9,503 bases of DNA from an uncultured Oscillospiraceae bacterium (GTDB lineage Bacteria > Bacillota > Clostridia > Oscillospirales > Ruminococcaceae): NCBI GenBank assembly GCA_900546885.1, contig UREN01000071.1, forward strand, positions 1-9,503, in the 5' to 3' direction. Numbering within the stretch: position 1 is the stretch's first letter; each line of letters starts with the position of its first letter. The notes beneath the pieces were generated by a model that was not told the DNA's origin, made no database searches, and was given only the letters and a program-made list of their open reading frames with translations. A program made the position numbers and the translations under genes. Below are positions 5,437 through 9,503 of the stretch, piece by piece.

Positions 5437-6513
5437 TTATTTGCGGGCGCGGTATTTGCGCATGTCGATGGCGCAGGCCACCAGAATAATCAGGCCCTTG
5501 ATGATATACTGCCAGTCCGAGCTGACGCTCAGCATGGTAAGGCCCACGAAGATGATGCGAAGCAGGAACACGCCCGTGATGACGCCGCTGATTTTGCCAA
5601 TGCCGCCCACGAAGGAAACGCCGCCAATGACGCAGGCCGCAATGGCGTCCAGCTCATAGTTCTGGCCTGTAAGGGCGCTGTTCGAGCCGATGCGCGCGCC
5701 CTCGATGAAGCCGGTGATGCCATACATGGCGCCCGCCAGCGTGAACACCAGAATGATGGTGCGCAGCACATTGACGCCAGAGACATTGGCCGCTTCCGGG
5801 TTAGAGCCCACGGCAAACATGTTCTTGCCAAAGGTGGTTTTGTTCCACACAAACCACATCACAACGGTAAGGGCCACCACATACCACACAAAGTTCGGGA
5901 TGGGCGTGTTTTTGGGCCCCACCTGCAGGATGCTGCCGGTGATGAAGTTTTTATAGCTGTCAGAAAGGCCGGAAATAGACTGGCCGTTGTTGCTGCCAAG
6001 CGTCAGGTACATCAGCAGCATGCCGTATACAATCAGCTGGGTTGCCAGCGTCACAATAAAGGGGTGCAAATCGAATTTGGCCACGCAGAAGCCGTTCACC
6101 GCACCGATGATGGCGCCCACCGCAATCACCAGCAAAATCACCACCGGAATGGGCAGCGTGCCAATGCCGGCAAACATTTTGCTGGAATAATCGGCCGCCT
6201 GCAGCAGCGAGGCCGCAATGCAGGCCGTCAGGCCCACCACGCGCCCGGCCGAAAGGTCTGTGCCTGTCAGAATGATGGCGCCCGCAATGCCCAGCGCAAT
6301 GGGCAGGTTTGCCGCAGACAGCGTGATGATGTTGACAATTGAGGCAATGGACAGGAAATTGTTGTTGTAGATATAAATGCCGATGATTGCAAGGACAATA
6401 ATGATGTACAGCGCGTTCTCAATGAAAAATTCCGACCACCAGCGGCGCTTGTCCGCCTTGTCCATGGCCTTGAAATCCGCAATGCGCTGTTTGATGTTCA
6501 GTTTGCTTGCCAT
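5437..6513 (-). CDS. mglC: Galactose/methyl-galactoside ABC transporter permease MglC
   Basis: MglC is the membrane channel subunit of the sugar importer and acts as a homodimer with MglA. The 358-residue product has a 33-residue polar, basic N-terminus and then about eight to ten membrane segments starting at 34-50. It carries the RbsC/MglC family (BPD_transp_2) marks: TGTDLSAGRVVGL (83-95), AVGSNPEAANVSGVNV (234-249), the ATPase-contact region, and ELDAIAACVIGGVSFVGGIG (287-306). The E. coli protein has 336 residues; the extra length is at the N-terminus. The ATG at 6513 is preceded by AAGGAGG (6527-6521), whose bases overlap the mglA stop codon. Only 12 nt separate the genes, so the two are cotranscribed and probably coupled. 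The neighbouring MglB and MglA decide this over a ribose permease. Confidence 0.93.
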   Translation of the reverse strand: MASKLNIKQRIADFKAMDKADKRRWWSEFFIENALYIIIVLAIIGIYIYNNNFLSIASIVNIITLSAANLPIALGIAGAIILTGTDLSAGRVVGLTACIAASLLQAADYSSKMFAGIGTLPIPVVILLVIAVGAIIGAVNGFCVAKFDLHPFIVTLATQLIVYGMLLMYLTLGSNNGQSISGLSDSYKNFITGSILQVGPKNTPIPNFVWYVVALTVVMWFVWNKTTFGKNMFAVGSNPEAANVSGVNVLRTIILVFTLAGAMYGITGFIEGARIGSNSALTGQNYELDAIAACVIGGVSFVGGIGKISGVITGVFLLRIIFVGLTMLSVSSDWQYIIKGLIILVACAIDMRKYRARK

Positions 6514-6525
6514 AGCGCTTCCTCC

Positions 6526-8019
6526 TTATACATACTTGGCTGCCAGCGTCATAATCTCTTCCTGCGTGGTGCTCTTTGCGTCCACTTCGCCTGCCAAGCG
6601 GCCGCCCGACATCACCAGGATGCGGTCGCACACGCCCAGAAGCTCTGGCATTTCAGAGGATACCATGATGACAGACTTGCCCTGCTTGGCCAGGTTGATG
6701 ATGAGCTGATAGATCTCGTACTTTGCGCCCACGTCAATGCCGCGGGTGGGTTCGTCCAGCAACAGCACTTCCGGCTCTGTCAGCAGCCAGCGGCCCAAAA
6801 TGACCTTTTGCTGGTTGCCGCCCGACAGCGAGCGGATTTTTGTAAACTGAGACGGCGTTTTGATGCGCATGGATTGAATGGCCCAATCGGTGCTTTCGCG
6901 CATCTTTTTGCTGTTCAAAAGGCCATGCACCTTATATTTGGGCAGGCTGGAAATGGTGGTGTTCTCCTGTATGTTAAGGATGCCAAAGATGCCCGTGGCG
7001 CGCCGTTCTTCCGTTAAAAGGGCAAAGCCGTTGCGAATAGATTCCCGCGCGTTCCGGTTTTTCACTTCCTTGCCGTGCAGCCGCAGGGTGCCTTTCTTTC
7101 GGGTGGCGGTGCCGAAGATATTTTCCAGCAGCTCGGTGCGCCCAGAGCCGTCCAGCCCGGCCAGGCCCAAAATTTCGCCCTTGTGCAGGTCGAACGAGAC
7201 ATCTTTCAGCGCAGAGTACAGGGCCGTCATATCCCGCACTTCCAGCAGCGTCTCGCCGGGCTTGTTATCTTTCGGCGGGAAGCGGTTGGTCAGTTCACGG
7301 CCCACCATCAGTTTGATAATGCGCTCCATCGTCAGCTCTGCGGCCGGCTCGGTGGCCACCCAGGCGCCATCGCGCATCACCGTCACTTCGTCCGAAATGC
7401 GCAGAATTTCTTCCATTTTGTGCGAGATATAAATGATGCCGCAGCCCTGGTCCCGCAGCATGTTGATGATGCGGAACAGATGCGCCACTTCCTCCTCGGT
7501 AAGGGACGAAGTGGGCTCGTCAAACACGATGACCTTCGCGTTGTACGACACCGCCTTGGCAATCTCTACCATTTGGCGCTGCGAGACGGGCAGCGTGCTC
7601 ATGACGGCGCGCGGGTTTACGCTGACACCCAGCTTTTCAAACAGTTTTTGGGTATCGGCATACATCTTCTTTTCGGATGTAAAGGGGCCCACCAGAGGAT
7701 ACCGCCCCAGCCACATGTTGTCCATTACATTGCGCTTCAAGGCCTGGTTCAGCTCTTGATGCACCATGGCCACGCCACTCTCCAGCGCCTCTTTGGACGT
7801 TTTAAAATGAACCGGGCTGCCCTCCAGCAAAATTTCGCCGGTGTCCTTGCTGTAAATGCCAAACAGGCATTTCATCAAGGTGGATTTGCCCGCGCCGTTC
7901 TCGCCCATCAGGGCGTGCACGGTTCCCCTGCGCACCGTCAGGGAAACGTTGTCCAAAGCTTTTACGCCGGGGAAGGTCTTGGAAATGTTTTTCATTTCCA
8001 GCAAAATGTCATTTGCCAC
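6526..8019 (-). CDS. mglA: Galactose/methyl-galactoside ABC transporter ATPase MglA
   Basis: MglA is the double ATPase that powers the importer on the cytoplasmic face. The 497-residue product has two nucleotide-binding domains. In the first, Walker A is GENGAGKST (39-47), the family's variant signature is [14 protein letters not shown] (143-156), and Walker B is [11 protein letters not shown] (163-173). In the second, Walker A is degenerate, GLDGSGRTE (288-296) with Arg in place of Lys. A normal LSGGNQQKV (398-406) and Walker [16 protein letters not shown] (418-432) follow. This asymmetry is typical of sugar ABC class 2 ATPases. The start is a GTG at 8019 because GGAGG (8032-8028) lies exactly 8 nt upstream; the open frame to 8067 runs into an intercistronic stem-loop. 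The length fits the family (about 500). Confidence 0.95.
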   Translation of the reverse strand: MANDILLEMKNISKTFPGVKALDNVSLTVRRGTVHALMGENGAGKSTLMKCLFGIYSKDTGEILLEGSPVHFKTSKEALESGVAMVHQELNQALKRNVMDNMWLGRYPLVGPFTSEKKMYADTQKLFEKLGVSVNPRAVMSTLPVSQRQMVEIAKAVSYNAKVIVFDEPTSSLTEEEVAHLFRIINMLRDQGCGIIYISHKMEEILRISDEVTVMRDGAWVATEPAAELTMERIIKLMVGRELTNRFPPKDNKPGETLLEVRDMTALYSALKDVSFDLHKGEILGLAGLDGSGRTELLENIFGTATRKKGTLRLHGKEVKNRNARESIRNGFALLTEERRATGIFGILNIQENTTISSLPKYKVHGLLNSKKMRESTDWAIQSMRIKTPSQFTKIRSLSGGNQQKVILGRWLLTEPEVLLLDEPTRGIDVGAKYEIYQLIINLAKQGKSVIMVSSEMPELLGVCDRILVMSGGRLAGEVDAKSTTQEEIMTLAAKYV

Positions 8020-8054
8020 GAAACCGCCCTCCTCGTTTTGTGCTTTGCGCCGTA

Positions 8055-8109
8055 TTCTCAGGCACATCGGGCCGCAAAATGAGCTTTTGCGGCCCCATCT
8101 TCCTGAGAA
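8055..8109 (-). other. Stem-loop between mglB and mglA, proximal to mglA
   Basis: An inner perfect 11-bp stem (GGGCCGCAAAA, 8069-8079, with 8085-8095) is extended, across a symmetric 6/6 internal loop, by a perfect 8-bp outer stem (TTCTCAGG, 8055-8062, with CCTGAGAA, 8102-8109). It ends about 20 nt before the mglA Shine-Dalgarno site. No T-tract follows on the minus strand, so it is not a normal terminator. It probably slows 3'-5' decay or limits read-through to mglA. Confidence 0.65.
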
Positions 8110-8128
8110 ACACAGGCTTTCAAATACG

Positions 8129-8165
8129 GCTTCCGCCGCTTCCCTCCGGGGAAAGCGGCGGAAGC
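8129..8165 (-). other. Stem-loop immediately after mglB
   Basis: A perfect 13-bp stem (GCTTCCGCCGCTT, 8129-8141, with 8153-8165) continues inward as CCC/GGG with one bulged base. It starts 15 nt after the mglB stop codon on the minus strand and is followed by GTATTTG, too short a T-run for efficient termination. It fits an mRNA 3'-end protector or partial terminator that keeps mglB mRNA more abundant than mglAC. Confidence 0.6.
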
Positions 8166-8180
8166 ACAGATTTTCAGAAA

Positions 8181-9296
8181 TTATTCGCCGGTGTAAATGC
8201 CATAGGGGATACGGATTTTGGCGCAGTCCTCATCAACGTTCAGCGAATCGGTATTGGCCATCACGTCCGCACCGCTGGCGGCATTCTCTACCAGGGTAGC
8301 CAGCGCGCTGGCCATGCCGTCGGCATCCTGCTTGATGGTGCCTGTCATTTTGCCCGCGGCAATCAGGTCCTTCGCAGCGTCGGTGGCATCCACGCCGAAC
8401 ACGGGGATGGTGGTGCCCGTGCCGTCGTTATAGCCGGCGGTGTTCAGCGCCGTGATAGCGCCCTCGGCCATGCCGTCGTTGTTGCAGATAACCAGCTCGA
8501 TCATGTTGTTGCTGGCCTCGCTGTAAGCAGACAGCGCGGTTGTCATGTATTCGTTAGAGGCAGAGGCCGCCCAGGTGCCGTTGCGGTCCACCAGGTATTT
8601 GTCGGTGTTGGCCGGGTCATAGAATTCCAGCGGCTCTTTGCCGTTCTCTGTCAACAGCGCGTCGCAGTCTTCCACCGCATACTGGGTGCGGTATTCGGCC
8701 TCGGGGTTGCCCTCCTGGCCCTTGAACATGATGTAAGAAATCTTGCCGTCGCCGTTCAAATCGCAGGCCTCATAGTTCTCCAGCAGGTAGTTGCCAATCA
8801 TCTGGCCCTGCAGGTGGCCGGCCTCGGCCGCATCCGTGCCCACGAAAGCGCATTTCTCGTAGCTGTTCACCACGTCGTTCGAAACCTCGCGGTTGAAGAA
8901 AATCACGGGGATATCCGCGTCTTTGGCCGCAGACACAATCTCGTTGGCCGCGTCGTCAGAGGCCGTCTCCACCAGGTTCACCAGCAGCACGGTGGCGCCG
9001 TTGGTAATGGCCGTTTTCACCTGCTCGGTCTGGGTGGTCTGCTGGCCGGCGCCGTCAAAATCCTGATAGGTGACGCCCATTTCATCCAGCTTGGCGTCCA
9101 GCGCGCTGCGCACGCTGGAAATGTAGGTATCGCTGTAAGTGTAATAGAACACAGCTACATTGGCGTCGCCGGAAACCGCAGCCGCCGTGCTGCCACTGGC
9201 GCTGCCAGAGGCAGGCGTGCTGCTGGGCGCGCCGCCGCAGGCCACCAGCGTCAGGGCCAGGCAGGCCGCCAATACGATTGCAAGCAATTTTTTCAT
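8181..9296 (-). CDS. mglB: Galactose/glucose-binding lipoprotein MglB
   Basis: MglB catches sugar outside the cell and delivers it to MglC/MglA. The 371-residue product starts with a lipoprotein signal (LTLVAC, lipid-modified C20), then an Ala/Ser/Gly linker (21-42) and a periplasmic-binding type 1 fold. The calcium loop of E. coli MglB is recognisable: DLNGDGKIS (179-187), with E267 as the likely completing ligand. By alignment with E. coli, sugar-contact residues D56, Y58 (for F16), N135, R203, W242, N273 and D303 are kept. H152, D154 and N256 appear as N197, E199 and Q323. The ATG at 9296 follows AAGGAGAG (about 8 nt); an upstream in-frame ATG at 9317 lies before that site and is rejected. 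It is the first gene of mglBAC. The family is firm, the exact sugar less so. Confidence 0.93.
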   Translation of the reverse strand: MKKLLAIVLAACLALTLVACGGAPSSTPASGSASGSTAAAVSGDANVAVFYYTYSDTYISSVRSALDAKLDEMGVTYQDFDGAGQQTTQTEQVKTAITNGATVLLVNLVETASDDAANEIVSAAKDADIPVIFFNREVSNDVVNSYEKCAFVGTDAAEAGHLQGQMIGNYLLENYEACDLNGDGKISYIMFKGQEGNPEAEYRTQYAVEDCDALLTENGKEPLEFYDPANTDKYLVDRNGTWAASASNEYMTTALSAYSEASNNMIELVICNNDGMAEGAITALNTAGYNDGTGTTIPVFGVDATDAAKDLIAAGKMTGTIKQDADGMASALATLVENAASGADVMANTDSLNVDEDCAKIRIPYGIYTGE

Positions 9297-9365
9297 TGGG
9301 GTTCTCTCCTTTTTCATTCTTTACCCAAAGGCACTCTGCAAAACAGCCACGCCCGCCAGCACCGT

Positions 9366-9388
9366 TCAGCGGGCAGCATGCCCGCTGA
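9366..9388. repeat. Hairpin upstream of mglB
   Basis: TCAGCGGGC (9366-9374) and GCCCGCTGA (9380-9388) form a perfect 9-bp stem with a 5-nt loop in the noncoding leader of mglB. No T-tract follows in either direction. Together with the palindrome at 9393-9410 it makes a tandem structure. Its role is unknown. Confidence 0.45.
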
Positions 9389-9392
9389 GCGC

Positions 9393-9417
9393 CGCTTTTG
9401 CGCAAAAGCGTCTTTTT
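9393..9417. promoter_or_regulatory. 18-nt perfect palindrome upstream of mglB (operator or plus-strand terminator)
   Basis: CGCTTTTGCGCAAAAGCG (9393-9410) is a perfect palindrome about 97-114 nt before the mglB start. As DNA it has the symmetry of a repressor site, as expected for a LacI/GalR-type sugar regulator. It is also followed on the plus strand by TCTTTTT, so it could be a short terminator facing away from the mgl genes. The sequence between here and the adapter (9418-9450) is AT-rich and may hold the mgl promoter, but I cannot fix its boxes. Confidence 0.35.
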
Positions 9418-9450
9418 CATAGATACATGGACTATTTTTGCAGAAAGCCT

Positions 9451-9503
9451 AGATCGGAAGAGCACACGTCTGAACTCCAGTCACACAGTGATCTCGTATG
9501 CCG
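9451..9503. other. Illumina TruSeq adapter and index (not genomic)
   Basis: From 9451 the sequence starts AGATCGGAAGAGC and continues as the standard TruSeq indexed adapter through 9484. The six-base index ACAGTG (9485-9490, TruSeq index 5) and the following ATCTCGTATGCCG (9491-9503) complete the match. This is library-preparation sequence left on the end of a contig. Genomic DNA ends at 9450, and no open frame or promoter that extends into this stretch should be trusted. Confidence 0.98.

Noticed and set aside
5374..6342. A 322-residue plus-strand open frame opposite mglC
   Set aside because: It starts inside the mglC terminator, and its His/Gln/Arg-rich translation has no domain; mglC on the other strand is secure.
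8020..8067. N-terminal extension of mglA to an ATG at 8067
   Set aside because: It would place the start inside a stem-loop. The GTG at 8019 has GGAGG exactly 8 nt upstream and gives the family's usual N-terminus.
8013..9422. A 469-residue plus-strand open frame opposite mglB
   Set aside because: The opposite strand encodes a full binding lipoprotein with lipobox and calcium loop. This frame runs through both the stem-loops and the leader and shows no family motif.
9082..9465. A 127-residue minus-strand open frame that starts near the right end
   Set aside because: It begins inside the sequencing adapter and then runs out of frame through the mglB leader and signal region. It has no ribosome-binding site or recognisable domain.

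Overview
The window looks like chromosomal DNA from a GC-rich, low-complexity-tolerant Gram-positive gut bacterium of the Clostridia, most like Oscillospiraceae/Ruminococcaceae (Faecalibacterium, Subdoligranulum or Gemmiger type). The evidence is strong purine-rich Shine-Dalgarno sites, GTG starts, Gram-positive style lipoprotein and cardiolipin synthase genes, and a biotin-salvage (birA-bioY) unit. The genus is an inference. Positions 9451-9503 are not genomic: they are an Illumina TruSeq adapter with its index, so the real sequence ends at 9450.

Layout. Positions 1-239 form an AT-rich regulatory region with a strong rightward promoter (107-135). It drives a two-gene plus-strand operon: an Lrp/AsnC-family regulator (240-689) and, overlapping it by ATGA, a zinc-ribbon membrane protein (686-1264). 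A bidirectional terminator (1289-1326) separates this from the minus strand, which carries every other gene. Reading leftward on the minus strand from the right end, the order is mglB-mglA-mglC (sugar ABC transporter, 9296 to 5437), a small membrane-anchored InlB/Flg_new-repeat protein (5293-4847), birA-bioY (4696-3177), and cls (2891-1359). Each of these units has its own terminator, and all except mgl have a recognisable promoter.

How the genes work together. MglB (lipoprotein binding protein), MglA (double ATPase) and MglC (permease) form a complete galactose/glucose-type importer. Two strong stem-loops lie between mglB and mglA, which fits the usual need for more binding protein than ATPase. 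BirA (biotin protein ligase with a DNA-binding domain) and BioY (biotin ECF transporter S component) are translationally coupled. A near-perfect BirA operator overlaps their promoter, so this looks like a self-contained biotin-sensing and uptake unit. Cls makes cardiolipin.

The window is mostly ordinary core and transport metabolism; I do not see a convincing new defence or mobile system. The points most worth a second look are the adapter at the right end, the BirA operator, the altered sugar-binding residues in MglB, the coupled Lrp/zinc-ribbon pair, and the stem-loop architecture of the mgl and InlB-repeat transcripts.
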